Notes: a model not told the origin generated them from the sequence alone. 33,323 bases of DNA from an uncultured Mailhella sp. (GCF_905187505.1 NZ_CAJJIC010000011.1:1-33323), one strand, 5' to 3'. Numbered from the stretch's first letter, positions 1-7,868 are shown. A program made the numbers and translations.

Positions 1-863
1 TCATACAGCCTGCTCCGCCTGATGAGCATCCCTATCTGTATGGGAACAATGCAAAGGGCGTCGGGTATGCCGGGCAGGGGATTCAGCCCGGCCAGTGCCG
101 CACTGACGGAGTGTTCAACAATGATGTCCGCCGCCCGCCTGTCGCAAAGCGCACCGTCGAGTCTGGCAAAATACGTGCGTGCGGCGTCGGGCAGGCTTTC
201 ATAGATGCCGTTCCGCAGCGCCTCAATGCCGTATCTCTCTTCCGCTCTTTCCCAGTTCTCCCCCGCGCAGCAGGGCAGAAAAGACGTCGCTCCCCCGAAC
301 GGCTGACGGATGTGCGGCCCCATCGTTCTTTCCACATAGTCCAGCCAGGCGACGATGTTCCTTTCCTTCTCCGAAGCCGGAGACGCGAGGTTCAGCGCGG
401 CGGGATTCCAGTCCCTGACGGGAGCTGCGGCGTCTATCTTCGTGCATGCCACAATGCAGGGCAGCGGAAGAGCCGTCCCGTAATGCGTCTGCACGGCGCC
501 GACAAGCTCCCGTTCGTACGCAAGAGCTCTTGATGCACAGGGTACCGTCATAAGCAGCAGGTGTGCCCGGGCAAGAGCTTCGAGCATGTGTTCCAGTCTC
601 TGCGCATGCCTTCCGGCCTCGCCCACGCCGGGCAGGTCCACGACACGAAGCGGCAGTCCGCCTTCCGCAAGCTCATGCTCCACCGGTGTCTGCGTCGTGG
701 GAATCACGCCGGTCTCGCTGACGAGCCGTCCGGCCAGCGCGTTCATCAGGCTGGACTTGCCGCTGCCGGTACGCCCCGCAAGAACTATCGTGGGCACTTC
801 GTCGCAACTGTCGAACTTCGACTTCGCCTCAAGAATGATGTCGGCAATCTGCTGTCCGTTCAT
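1..863 (-). CDS. GTPase with DUF697-like C-terminus, partial (runs off left edge)
   Basis: The frame is open for 287 codons from the ATG at 863 to the window edge, with no stop, so the C-terminus is missing. A Ras-like GTPase core is visible: Walker A GRTGSGKSS at residues 30-38, G3 DLPGVG, and G4 as CTKID (TKxD type). After the G domain comes a small-residue-rich segment (SVSAALAGLNPLPGIPDAL) like the start of a DUF697 helical domain. Its ATG overlaps the stop of the upstream GTPase (ATGA at 860-863), so the two are translationally coupled. The proteins share the order of motifs and the phrases RDWNP/RQWNP and SEKERNI, so they look like diverged tandem duplicates that could pair. The function is unknown; membrane association through the C-terminus is inferred. 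Confidence 0.85.
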   Translation of the reverse strand, partial: MNGQQIADIILEAKSKFDSCDEVPTIVLAGRTGSGKSSLMNALAGRLVSETGVIPTTQTPVEHELAEGGLPLRVVDLPGVGEAGRHAQRLEHMLEALARAHLLLMTVPCASRALAYERELVGAVQTHYGTALPLPCIVACTKIDAAAPVRDWNPAALNLASPASEKERNIVAWLDYVERTMGPHIRQPFGGATSFLPCCAGENWERAEERYGIEALRNGIYESLPDAARTYFARLDGALCDRRAADIIVEHSVSAALAGLNPLPGIPDALCIVPIQIGMLIRRSRLY

Positions 864-2029
864 GCGTTCTCTCCCCGGCCGGAACGCCTGCCCGCGGCCA
901 TGTTCAGGGCGGAGGCCTGCGCCTCGGCCTTCTTTCTGTTCTTCTCCATGCGCTGCTGAATTTCCTCCGCGGTAGGCCGGAAATTGCCTCCGGCAAAAAG
1001 GTCCCGGAAGGAATAGCCGAGTGTGAGCGTCAGAGGACCGGCCACGGCCGCGCCGAGGACGGCCCCGCCCACGGTACCCAGGCCGGGAATGAATTTGACG
1101 AGCGCCTGAAAAAGCATGCGGCCTCCCACGGCACAGCCTGCCGTTCCCACCAGGCCGGCGGCCGTTCCCAGCGTCATGGTGCAGTTGTAGGTATGCGCCA
1201 GCGCAACGATCATGCCCGCCTGTATGCTGGTGATGGCCACCATGTCGGCTATGGGAATCGGCGTGGCGGCCGCCAGGGAAGCGGACACCGCCGCGCTCCA
1301 GATAATGCCGTCGGCCGTGGAATCCTTGTCCAGCTTCACGTTCATGATGCGCGCAAGCATGGCCTTCCGGGCATCCGGCACGGCCTCCACCATGCCCTGC
1401 TTCAGCGCCTCAAGTCCGTAACGGCTCTCCGCATCCTCAAAGCCTTCCCCCGAGCACACCGGAAACAGCCTGCGGGCGCGAATATTGCACGCGCGACGCA
1501 GCGCTTCCGTCCATGCGGCAATGTTCCTTTCCTTCTCGCTGGAGGGATGCTCCAGGTCCATGCTGCGGGGATTCCACTGCCGTACCGGAGTCATGAGGTC
1601 GATCTTGTTGGCCACCACGAGGATGGGAAAGTCAGGATCGCGCGCAAGCACTTCCTGAATGAAGCTGCGCTCCAGCTCCCAGGCCCTGTCGGGGGCTCCC
1701 ACCACGAGCAGAATGAGATGCGTCGAGGAAAGTCTGTCCAGCATGGCGGCCTGACGCTCCTCATGCCTGCCTTTCTCACCGAAGCCGGGCACGTCGGTGA
1801 TGACGGTTCTTATGGTCTCCCGTCCGCCGGCGTCCTCCCGGACGACGTCCCAGACATAGTCGCGGATGTCCTGCGTGACGGGCCCCCCGCATCCGACACG
1901 GCAGAGCTTCCGCCCGGTCAGCGCATTGATGAGACTTGACTTGCCGCTGCCGGTACGCCCCGTCACCAGCATGTGAAAGCATCCGTCGTCGGTCATGCCG
2001 TTCTCGTTCAACAAGGTATCCATGTCCAT
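860..2029 (-). CDS. GTPase with DUF697-like C-terminal domain
   Basis: This 389-residue protein has a complete Era/YcjX-like GTPase core: Walker A GRTGSGKSS at 24-32, G3 DVPGFG at 79-84 and G4 NKID at 141-144. Residues ~230-345 form a hydrophobic, Gly/Ala-rich region (IPIADMVAITSIQAGMIVAL and following) typical of DUF697 domains, which lie against or in the inner membrane. The tail (350-389) is a charged helix rich in Glu, Lys and Arg. The first ATG is chosen because a GGAG lies about nine bases upstream. It starts 44 bp after the VWA gene and overlaps the next GTPase by four bases. DUF697 GTPases are poorly characterised; with VWA and HTH neighbours, a stress, envelope or defence role is possible but not shown. 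Confidence 0.88.
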   Translation of the reverse strand: MDMDTLLNENGMTDDGCFHMLVTGRTGSGKSSLINALTGRKLCRVGCGGPVTQDIRDYVWDVVREDAGGRETIRTVITDVPGFGEKGRHEERQAAMLDRLSSTHLILLVVGAPDRAWELERSFIQEVLARDPDFPILVVANKIDLMTPVRQWNPRSMDLEHPSSEKERNIAAWTEALRRACNIRARRLFPVCSGEGFEDAESRYGLEALKQGMVEAVPDARKAMLARIMNVKLDKDSTADGIIWSAAVSASLAAATPIPIADMVAITSIQAGMIVALAHTYNCTMTLGTAAGLVGTAGCAVGGRMLFQALVKFIPGLGTVGGAVLGAAVAGPLTLTLGYSFRDLFAGGNFRPTAEEIQQRMEKNRKKAEAQASALNMAAGRRSGRGENA

Positions 2030-2073
2030 GTTTCGTTCTCCATGACAGAAAAAATGATGAAATGGGGCCGATC

Positions 2074-2793
2074 TCAGAAGCGCTTTCCGAATCTTCCGTA
2101 AACCGTGCGGAAAAGAGCGTAGAACAGAGGATCGGACGCGACGCCGTCACGCGTGCGGGAGCGCTGCGCATGGTCCTTCTGAATGTTCCGCTTCCAGTCG
2201 CCGTCGATGACGCCCCGGGCGGCGAACGCCGAACAGACACCGGCAAGGGATTCGTAAACCGTATGGATGCCTTTGCCGTCGTTCACGAAGTCCACGGCGT
2301 TTTCCTCGGACAGGCCGAAGCCGCGCGCCGTGGCCACGGCGTCGATGTTCGCGCCGAGGAAGAGAAATTCCCATCCCTTCTCCCTGCCTTCGGCAATCAT
2401 GCGTTTCACGTCGCTTTCGGAAAAGCGATGACTGGCATTTTCCATGCCGTCCGTGGTGATGACGAAAAGCACGTGATCGGGCACGTCTTCCGGCCTGATG
2501 TAGCGATGGACGTTTCGAACGTGCTGCACGGCTCCGCCCACGGCGTCGAAAAGCGCCGTGCAGCCGGAAACCTCATAGTCCTTTCCGGTAAGCGGGGGGA
2601 CCTCGAGAACGTTCACCCTGTCATGAAGGACGACGCTCTCCTGATTGAAAAGAATGGTGGAAAGAAGAACCGTTCCCCCGGCCTTCTTCTGCTTTTCCAG
2701 CATGGCGTTGAATCCGCCGATGGTGTCGGACTCCAGCCCGAACATGGAGCCGCTGCGGTCGAGAATGAAGACAAGTTCGGTCATGCCGTTCAT
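2074..2793 (-). CDS. VWA-domain protein
   Basis: This is a 239-residue single-domain von Willebrand factor A protein. The metal-ion-dependent adhesion site starts at residue 12 as DRSGS (DxSxS), preceded by the usual hydrophobic strand (ELVFI), and a later FVITTDGMENAS supplies the typical TDG turn. There is no signal peptide or membrane helix, so it should be cytosolic. The start at 2793 has a GAGG about seven bases upstream; the internal Met4 has no ribosome site of its own. It sits between the HTH-like gene (80 bp upstream, with a hairpin between) and two GTPases. In bacteria such proteins often act as Mg-dependent scaffolds for NTPases, so a partnership with the GTPases is a reasonable inference. 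Confidence 0.88.
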   Translation of the reverse strand: MNGMTELVFILDRSGSMFGLESDTIGGFNAMLEKQKKAGGTVLLSTILFNQESVVLHDRVNVLEVPPLTGKDYEVSGCTALFDAVGGAVQHVRNVHRYIRPEDVPDHVLFVITTDGMENASHRFSESDVKRMIAEGREKGWEFLFLGANIDAVATARGFGLSEENAVDFVNDGKGIHTVYESLAGVCSAFAARGVIDGDWKRNIQKDHAQRSRTRDGVASDPLFYALFRTVYGRFGKRF

Positions 2794-2854
2794 AGTACCT
2801 CATCAAGGCGTTTGATTGTTTAACCGCCTTGTAGAGGAAACGACACGACTTAAG

Positions 2855-2871
2855 GTCGCCGGTCCGGCGAC
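2855..2871. repeat. Perfect hairpin between HTH-like and VWA genes
   Basis: The arms GTCGCCG (2855-2861) and CGGCGAC (2865-2871) pair perfectly around a GTC loop. It lies just after the HTH-like gene's stop codon and has no T-run on the minus strand, so it is not a normal terminator. It could tune mRNA stability between the first gene and the VWA-GTPase genes. Confidence 0.5.
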
Positions 2872-2873
2872 AA

Positions 2874-3428
2874 TTAACAGCAGGTATCAGAACCGATCAG
2901 CGGAAGGTCGAGTTCATGCAGGTACTCATTGATTTTCATGATGTCATACATGCCGGCACGGATGAAAAAGTCGACGGCCAGATCAAACCTTTCGTTGGGG
3001 GAAAACGCGTAGCCCGCCCGCGCCAAAAGCTCCCGGGTCTGCTCCACGTCCAGCTCAAGAGCCAGGGCAAAGGCCAGCACCGTCTTCTTTGCAGTACGGT
3101 AATGTCTGTCGCTCAGAATTTTGGAAAACAGCTTTCTGTCGATCCTCGCCCGATGATAGCACTCGGCATTGGTCATGCCCGCTTCCCGTATCTTGCGCAG
3201 AAGCATGTCCGAAAATCCTTCATCCGGCGAAGAAATGGCCTTTTTCAGTCTGTCCAGCAGGCCTTCCTGTCCGGCACGAAGGCCTTGCACGAGCATCCCC
3301 CCGCAGACACCACCAACGGCAGTCATCGACAGCCGCCTTGGCACGACGAACCCGGAAGGCAGGGAAAAATCCTGCCCCTGAGAAGCGATGTAGCGAACAA
3401 GATGTTCCTTCAGTGCATCATCCGTCAT
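2874..3428 (-). CDS. HTH-like protein of VWA/GTPase cassette
   Basis: This 184-residue soluble protein resembles small proteins that carry a lambda-repressor/XRE-like helical core followed by a conserved tail. The middle (GMTNAECYHRARIDRKLFSK and the next ~30 residues) reads as a helix-turn-helix: helices, then RIDRKLFSKI as a possible recognition helix. The tail (AGYAFSPNERFDLAVDFFI, then MYDIMKINEYLHELD) matches a pattern I recall beside VWA and related conflict or stress genes in Firmicutes. The start at 3428 is set by an AGGAGGG eight bases upstream; an in-frame Met further upstream (3497) lacks a ribosome site. It is the first gene of the cassette and could be its regulator. DNA binding is inferred, not seen. 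Confidence 0.75.
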   Translation of the reverse strand: MTDDALKEHLVRYIASQGQDFSLPSGFVVPRRLSMTAVGGVCGGMLVQGLRAGQEGLLDRLKKAISSPDEGFSDMLLRKIREAGMTNAECYHRARIDRKLFSKILSDRHYRTAKKTVLAFALALELDVEQTRELLARAGYAFSPNERFDLAVDFFIRAGMYDIMKINEYLHELDLPLIGSDTCC

Positions 3429-3719
3429 GATGTTCCCTCCTGCCGGGAATGTCGTCCCCGCTGCTTGCCGCCGGAAAAACGCCCAAGAAACACGCACGGG
3501 GCAAAACGACTTCCGTCTCTTTCGGAATTCACAGGGGGCGGGCTCTCCCCTCCCTGCAAACGCTGCGGAAGTGCCGACGCAGTTTCTTCCTTGCGAAAAG
3601 CGTCTTCCGCTTCCGAAAGCGCCGACCGGCGTCCTTATTTTTTATGCGGAACGTGCGTCTGTTGCAATGCCCGGCAAGCCTTCTCCCGAAAGCCCGCGCG
3701 AAGAGAATGACCGAAGATT
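3429..3719. other. Intergenic: leader of the HTH-VWA-GTPase cassette
   Basis: No convincing gene is seen on either strand. The segment should hold the minus-strand promoter of the cassette starting at 3428. A locally A/T-rich patch around 3630-3645 could be a -10 region, but no good paired -35 is visible. Confidence 0.4.
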
Positions 3720-3757
3720 AAAAAGAAAAAGGGCTTGCGGCAAACCGCAAACCCTTT
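3720..3757 (-). terminator. Rho-independent terminator of tRNA-Ala
   Basis: On the minus strand a 13-bp stem (AAAGGGTTTGCGG with CCGCAAGCCCTTT, one G-T pair) encloses a TTTG loop and is followed by TTCTTTTT. It begins eight bases after the CCA end of the tRNA. Confidence 0.93.
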
Positions 3758-3765
3758 CCAAATTC

Positions 3766-3841
<76 letters not shown>

Positions 3842-3853
3842 GTTGCGGAGATT

Positions 3854-3882
3854 CTTTTGCCAGAATGACCCGCGATAGTCAA
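3854..3882 (-). promoter_or_regulatory. Possible promoter of tRNA-Ala
   Basis: A good -35 TTGACT (minus strand, 3882-3877) lies about 36 bases before the tRNA. The hexamer 17 bases further (CAAAAG) is a poor -10, so only the -35 is well supported. Confidence 0.4.
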
Positions 3883-3999
3883 GAAAAAAATGGAGGCTTT
3901 TTTCAGCGACGTTCCGCGCCTCTGTCCGGGGCGCGCCTCAGGTTCGCGCTCCCCGGAAGTTCCATCTTTCGGCACACGAAGAGCGTACGTACTGCCCTC

Positions 4000-5178
4000 C
4001 TATCGTCCGGTCACGCGCCAGCCGGCCACAAGCCGTGCAAAGGGTTCATAGAGAGGCCGAAAGGCCGCATCGCTCATGCCGCCGGAAGACGGCTCGCCGA
4101 AGGCGAAAATGAGCACGGCGTGCAGGCCTTCGGCGGCATAGAAGGGCTTGGCGAAGTAGGAACGCACTCCGCAGGGAATGAACATGGCCCAGTCGATGGA
4201 CTTGATGCTGTCAAGCGTGTCCTCCACGATGAGGGAATCAAGGCTGAAACGCTCGATGTCCTGAGCGATGGTGCCCTCATAGGCATGGGACAGTCCCCAT
4301 TCCAGCGAAGAAAAAAGCCTGCCGACGCCGTACACCTGCACCATGCCGCGCTCCGACTGAATGTCGGAAAACATGAGCCCCTCCACGCCGGGGCATCTGG
4401 CAAGCAGGCTTTCCAGTCCCTCTCTCAGGGAAGGCGTCCGCCCGGAACATTCACAGGGCGCAATCGTGCAGGAAGCGGGTTTCTCAGGGATGTTCAAAAG
4501 CGCTATGCGCACGATGTCCGTTCCCGTGGAACAGGGTGAGATGCGTACCTTGGAACCAAGCAGACTGCCCGTGCCGCTGCGCATCATGAGGGTTCCGGCC
4601 CATATTTCCTCATCCAGGGCATGACGGGACGCGGCAAGAAGCGTCTCCCCCATTTCTCCCGGCGCGATGTCTTCCAGCATGAAGTCGCCCCCGCCTCGCG
4701 CCGCACCGCCGAAAAGAGACTGTGCGGCCTCGTTGCAGGTGACTATCTCCCTTTCTTCCAGACTGAGCACGAGCACGGGATACTGCGCCCTGCCGAGCGC
4801 AAGCTGACAGGTGCCCGCCGCGCCGTTGGCCACGAAGGTGGCGGGAAGCACGCCTTCCTTGAGCATGCCGAAATATTTTTCCGGATCCTGAGGATCAGGC
4901 CAGCCCTGAAGTACACAGGCATGGTGGGGAGTCGCGTTGAGACGGAACGACACCATGGCCGCCTGACGGCTCGTCACCATTTCCCAGAACTCGCCGAGCA
5001 GCGTATGATCCGACTTCATGACCACTCGCCTGCGAAAGCGAACGTCCTTGAGCAGCCGAGAGGTGTCCTCGCCGAGAGCGGGAAGCTCCCAGCCGTTCAG
5101 CAGACGGATGCGCGAACGGCGATGCTCCAGTTCCCACAGCAAACCGGGAAAGCCTGAGGCCCAAAGAGAGAAGTCCAT
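4000..5178 (-). CDS. PAS/GAF-like sensory protein without output domain
   Basis: This is a 392-residue soluble protein. Residues ~5-110 resemble a degenerate PAS fold. Residues ~130-232 are a clearer PAS domain (YPVLVLSLEEREIVTCNEAA, the usual 'past judgement on current state' strand-helix pattern). Residues ~248-375 look GAF-like (REGLESLLARCPGVEGLMFS, later a strand pair ending in AVLIFAFGEP). No kinase, GGDEF, EAL, HTH or transmembrane segment follows, so it may bind a ligand and act on a partner. The start at 5178 follows a GGAGG five bases upstream. It is divergent from a GntR regulator, and a FadR-type operator lies about 60 bp before its start, so control by that regulator is likely. 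The ligand is unknown. Confidence 0.8.
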   Translation of the reverse strand: MDFSLWASGFPGLLWELEHRRSRIRLLNGWELPALGEDTSRLLKDVRFRRRVVMKSDHTLLGEFWEMVTSRQAAMVSFRLNATPHHACVLQGWPDPQDPEKYFGMLKEGVLPATFVANGAAGTCQLALGRAQYPVLVLSLEEREIVTCNEAAQSLFGGAARGGGDFMLEDIAPGEMGETLLAASRHALDEEIWAGTLMMRSGTGSLLGSKVRISPCSTGTDIVRIALLNIPEKPASCTIAPCECSGRTPSLREGLESLLARCPGVEGLMFSDIQSERGMVQVYGVGRLFSSLEWGLSHAYEGTIAQDIERFSLDSLIVEDTLDSIKSIDWAMFIPCGVRSYFAKPFYAAEGLHAVLIFAFGEPSSGGMSDAAFRPLYEPFARLVAGWRVTGR

Positions 5179-5235
5179 AGCCGCCTCCGCGCCGATTGAG
5201 GTCTTCTCTGCAATTTACGGAAAAATGACGTCAAT

Positions 5236-5260
5236 GTAAATTGGTTAAACCAAAATTTAC
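5236..5260. promoter_or_regulatory. FadR/GntR-type operator
   Basis: The core TTGGTTAAACCAA (5241-5253) is a perfect dyad matching the TGGTNNNACCA pattern bound by FadR-subfamily GntR regulators. It is flanked by GTAAA (5236-5240) and TTTAC (5256-5260), which extend the symmetry. It lies 63 bp before the PAS gene and 230 bp before the GntR gene. That the GntR protein encoded at 5482 binds it is inferred. Confidence 0.7.
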
Positions 5261-5403
5261 CATTCTGCATAAAAAACCGTCACCACCCTGAAAACATGAC
5301 ATTTCATTGAAAGCATTTTCCGAAAAGCTCTTTAGTGGATGAACCATTATTTTATATTTAAAATCATTAACTCAGCCTGTTATCAAAAATCCTTCTTTTT
5401 TTG

Positions 5404-5423
5404 AAAAAGACTTGAGTCTTTTT
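5404..5423. promoter_or_regulatory. Perfect dyad upstream of GntR gene
   Basis: AAAAAGACT (5404-5412) and AGTCTTTTT (5415-5423) are perfect inverted arms two bases apart. The dyad sits just upstream of the putative -10 (5441-5446), where a regulator could block or help RNA polymerase. It differs from the FadR-type site, so a second regulator is possible. Confidence 0.5.
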
Positions 5424-5481
5424 CCCCTGCAGCGCAAAACTAGTATCATGGACAAAGGGCAAAAGGCCGCGGGAGTCCCTG

Positions 5482-6126
5482 ATGAACAAGCAGAAACTGA
5501 TTGAACAGCAGCTGGAACAGGCGCTCATGGAGGGACGCTGGAAGCTGTTCGAGCGCCTGCCCGCCGAACGTCAGCTTGCCGAGGAAATGCACGTCAACCG
5601 CACGACCCTGCGTGCTGCCATAAGCGCTCTGGCGGGACGGGGCATTCTGGAAACGCTGCACGGCAGCGGCACGCGCGTGCGGGCGCTGCCTGTGGAGCAT
5701 CCGGCGCAGTGTCCCCTGCTCGACAGAATCTGTGCGGGCCTGATCATCGTGCCTCCCATCATTCACGCCTCGTCCCTCATCATACGGCCCTCGCAGATAC
5801 TGTGCCTTGAAAGAATACTCCCCGTTGCAGGAACGGCGCTCAGAAACGACGACATCAAGGTTTTCGTGCAGGCGCACATGCAGTTCTTCATGGACGCCGC
5901 ACGCTTCATCAACAACAGCAGCGTGAGCGCTTCTCTCGCGGCCTGTCTGCCCGACGGAAAATCACTCGTGCGCCTGTTCAACGCCTGCGACCTTCCGCAG
6001 AAGGAACTGGTCTTCTCGCATCTGGCCCGCATACTGAGCGCCATGCGCCATGCCGACGCCGCCGATGCCGCAGCTGCCGCGCAGGCCTACTTCTCAACGC
6101 TCAAAAAACTGGCGGAACAACCATGA
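5482..6126 (+). CDS. GntR-family transcriptional regulator
   Basis: This is a 214-residue regulator. Residues ~1-66 form the GntR winged helix: a first helix from KLIEQQLEQAL, the hallmark ERLPAERQLAEEMHVNRTTL (PSERxLAxxxxVSRxTVRxA pattern), then the wing GILETLHGSGTRV. The remaining ~145 residues are helical and FCD-like but short, with few of the His/Asp metal ligands usual in FCD domains, so the effector is unclear. An expected operator (TGGTNNNACCA) occurs in the upstream gap. Its stop overlaps the next ATG (ATGA at 6123-6126), so the small gene downstream is co-translated. It probably controls the divergent PAS gene, the operon starting at 6460, or both. Confidence 0.9.
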   Translation: MNKQKLIEQQLEQALMEGRWKLFERLPAERQLAEEMHVNRTTLRAAISALAGRGILETLHGSGTRVRALPVEHPAQCPLLDRICAGLIIVPPIIHASSLIIRPSQILCLERILPVAGTALRNDDIKVFVQAHMQFFMDAARFINNSSVSASLAACLPDGKSLVRLFNACDLPQKELVFSHLARILSAMRHADAADAAAAAQAYFSTLKKLAEQP

Positions 6127-6392
6127 GCACGCGTCACGTCATGAGCCGCAAGGAATTTCTGCATGGCCTGTTCCGTTCCCGTACCCAGGACGACGCGACG
6201 GCACGGCAGGAAGCCTCGCCCGACGCTTCGTCAGAACCAGACTACCTGTCCATGCTGCCTCCCGAATTTTCAGGAGCCATGCTGGACATGGAGGCTGCCC
6301 GGCTCGGAGGTGACGTCACCGGGATGTCTCAAAACGAAAAGGCCGCGCTGGTCGTAAGGGCCATATACGGCAAGGACGCCCTGAACGCATAA
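6123..6392 (+). CDS. Small protein of unknown function (89 aa)
   Basis: The ATG overlaps the GntR stop by four bases, which supports real translation. The product is acidic overall, has no membrane helix and no family I recognise. It begins MSTRHVMSRKEFLHGLF, like the n-region of a Tat signal, but no hydrophobic stretch follows. A disordered middle (DDATARQEASPDASSEPD) leads to a helical C-terminal half (LPPEFSGAMLDMEAARLGGD). Small proteins of this kind can be chaperones or adaptors for a neighbouring complex; here that would be the membrane/metallo-beta-lactamase system 67 bp downstream. No function is claimed. Confidence 0.7.
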   Translation: MSTRHVMSRKEFLHGLFRSRTQDDATARQEASPDASSEPDYLSMLPPEFSGAMLDMEAARLGGDVTGMSQNEKAALVVRAIYGKDALNA

Positions 6393-6459
6393 GGGCGAAG
6401 GCCCCCGGCGCCGCCCGGGAGGAAGAGCGGCGCACCCCGACTGAAACAAGGAGGAACCT

Positions 6460-7860
6460 ATGTCTCAGGAACAGCTTCCTTATCTTGAAGAGCGCAAGCT
6501 CGTCAAAAGATGGAGAGGCCCCATCCCCGCGCTCATGAATCTGGCGTTCACGCTGCTCATCTTTGCGGTGACATGGTGGGTCTTCCAGGACCCGCGCGGC
6601 ATCATGCGTTTCTACACTCCCTACGTGGGCTACAACTACTGTCGCTGGTGGCTCATCATCCTCATCTGGATGGCCTATACCTTCGACTTCTGGCCCTTCA
6701 AGAAAGACTGGATACGCAATGCCCATCCTCTGCAGAAGGGACTCGTGCTGGCGCTCATTTCCGTGGGCACGATGATATTCTTCATCCACGGCTTCTTTGA
6801 GGGCGTGCTCGGCAACTTCGCCTTCGCCTACTTCAATCCCGCCCAGCTGGAAAAGCTCGGTCTCACGGAATTCTATTCCACCGAATACGCGGCGCAGGCC
6901 TGCATGATGTTCGCCGTCATCGCCTCCTGGATCAGTCCCGCATGGGTGGTCGCCCTGGAAGGACAGCCCTGGGCGAACTCTCCGCAGCCCGTGCGCGGCT
7001 TCAGCATCTGGCTCGGAACCTTCTGCCTCAGTCTCGTCATCTACTTCATGACCATGCACAACCACATGGGCATCCTGTATTATCCCTGGCAGTACTTCAC
7101 GGCCATCTGCCCGCCCTACTGGGAAGACTTTGCACAGACCGTGTCTGCCAACTTCCACGTGGCGTGGATCATGTGCTGCACCGTGGTGGTGTGGTTCGTG
7201 GAAGGCATATGGGAGCGGTATCCCTTCACCATGATCAAGCGCGACTGGCCCCGCCGCATCGCGCTGTTTGTGGGCATCATCGTCATCGCCTGGGCGCTGT
7301 GCCTGTTCTTCTGGTACATGCAGGAACTCGTGTGGGGCGACGCCATCCGCGGTCATCGCCGCGACGCGGCTCCCGACTGGCGCTGGCTGCACGTCGGCGA
7401 AACGGCCATATTCTTCCTCGTGCCCGCGCTCTTTGTGCAGTTCTACTGCGAAAACTGGCCCACGAAGTTCAGCACTCCCGTCAACGTTCTCATCCGTACC
7501 GGCCTCGTCATTGTCGGCGGCATCATTCTTTACTGCCTGTACTACCGTTACGCCCACTTCATTCTCGGCACGCAGAAGGGCTTTTCACATCCGCAGCAGT
7601 TCCCCATGATTCCCACCATCTGGCTCATCGACATCTGGCTCATCAACTGGTGGTTCATGGACGGCTGGCCCGGCTGGCGGCGTGAATTCAAGACCGCCGA
7701 AGACCTTGCCGAAGAAAGACGACACATCGAAGTCGACCACGCCTGGAATCCCGCCATGAAGCCCGGCCTTCTGTTCGGCATCCTGGTCGGCGTGGCCCTG
7801 TACTTCCTCATCGTCTGGCTGCTGCCCATCTGCAGCGCAACCTTCACTCTGGTGAAGTAG
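6460..7860 (+). CDS. Polytopic membrane protein of unknown family
   Basis: A strong AAGGAGG-type site precedes this 466-residue integral membrane protein. I count about eleven hydrophobic segments. It is unusually rich in Trp, Tyr and Phe and has a conserved-looking HNHMGILYYPWQYF segment near residue ~203, plus several other membrane-adjacent His residues that could bind metal or heme. It does not match any transporter family I can name with confidence. It is followed eight bases later by a Tat-exported metallo-beta-lactamase-fold gene, so the two likely act together at the outer face of the inner membrane. A transport, anchoring or redox role are all open. Confidence 0.85.
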   Translation: MSQEQLPYLEERKLVKRWRGPIPALMNLAFTLLIFAVTWWVFQDPRGIMRFYTPYVGYNYCRWWLIILIWMAYTFDFWPFKKDWIRNAHPLQKGLVLALISVGTMIFFIHGFFEGVLGNFAFAYFNPAQLEKLGLTEFYSTEYAAQACMMFAVIASWISPAWVVALEGQPWANSPQPVRGFSIWLGTFCLSLVIYFMTMHNHMGILYYPWQYFTAICPPYWEDFAQTVSANFHVAWIMCCTVVVWFVEGIWERYPFTMIKRDWPRRIALFVGIIVIAWALCLFFWYMQELVWGDAIRGHRRDAAPDWRWLHVGETAIFFLVPALFVQFYCENWPTKFSTPVNVLIRTGLVIVGGIILYCLYYRYAHFILGTQKGFSHPQQFPMIPTIWLIDIWLINWWFMDGWPGWRREFKTAEDLAEERRHIEVDHAWNPAMKPGLLFGILVGVALYFLIVWLLPICSATFTLVK

Positions 7861-7868
7861 GAGTCCTT

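Larger units (their letters stand above)
5179..5481. other. A/T-rich divergent promoter region
   Basis: This 303-bp gap between two divergent genes holds a FadR-type operator (5241-5253) near the PAS gene and a perfect dyad (5404-5423) near the GntR gene. A TAGTAT hexamer at 5441-5446 is a plausible -10 for the GntR gene, 35 bases before its start, but its -35 is weak. Confidence 0.6.

Noticed and set aside
6408..6433. GCGCCGC/GCGGCGC hairpin before the membrane-protein gene
   Set aside because: A 12-base loop, no T-run and expected by chance in GC-rich sequence; left as unproven.
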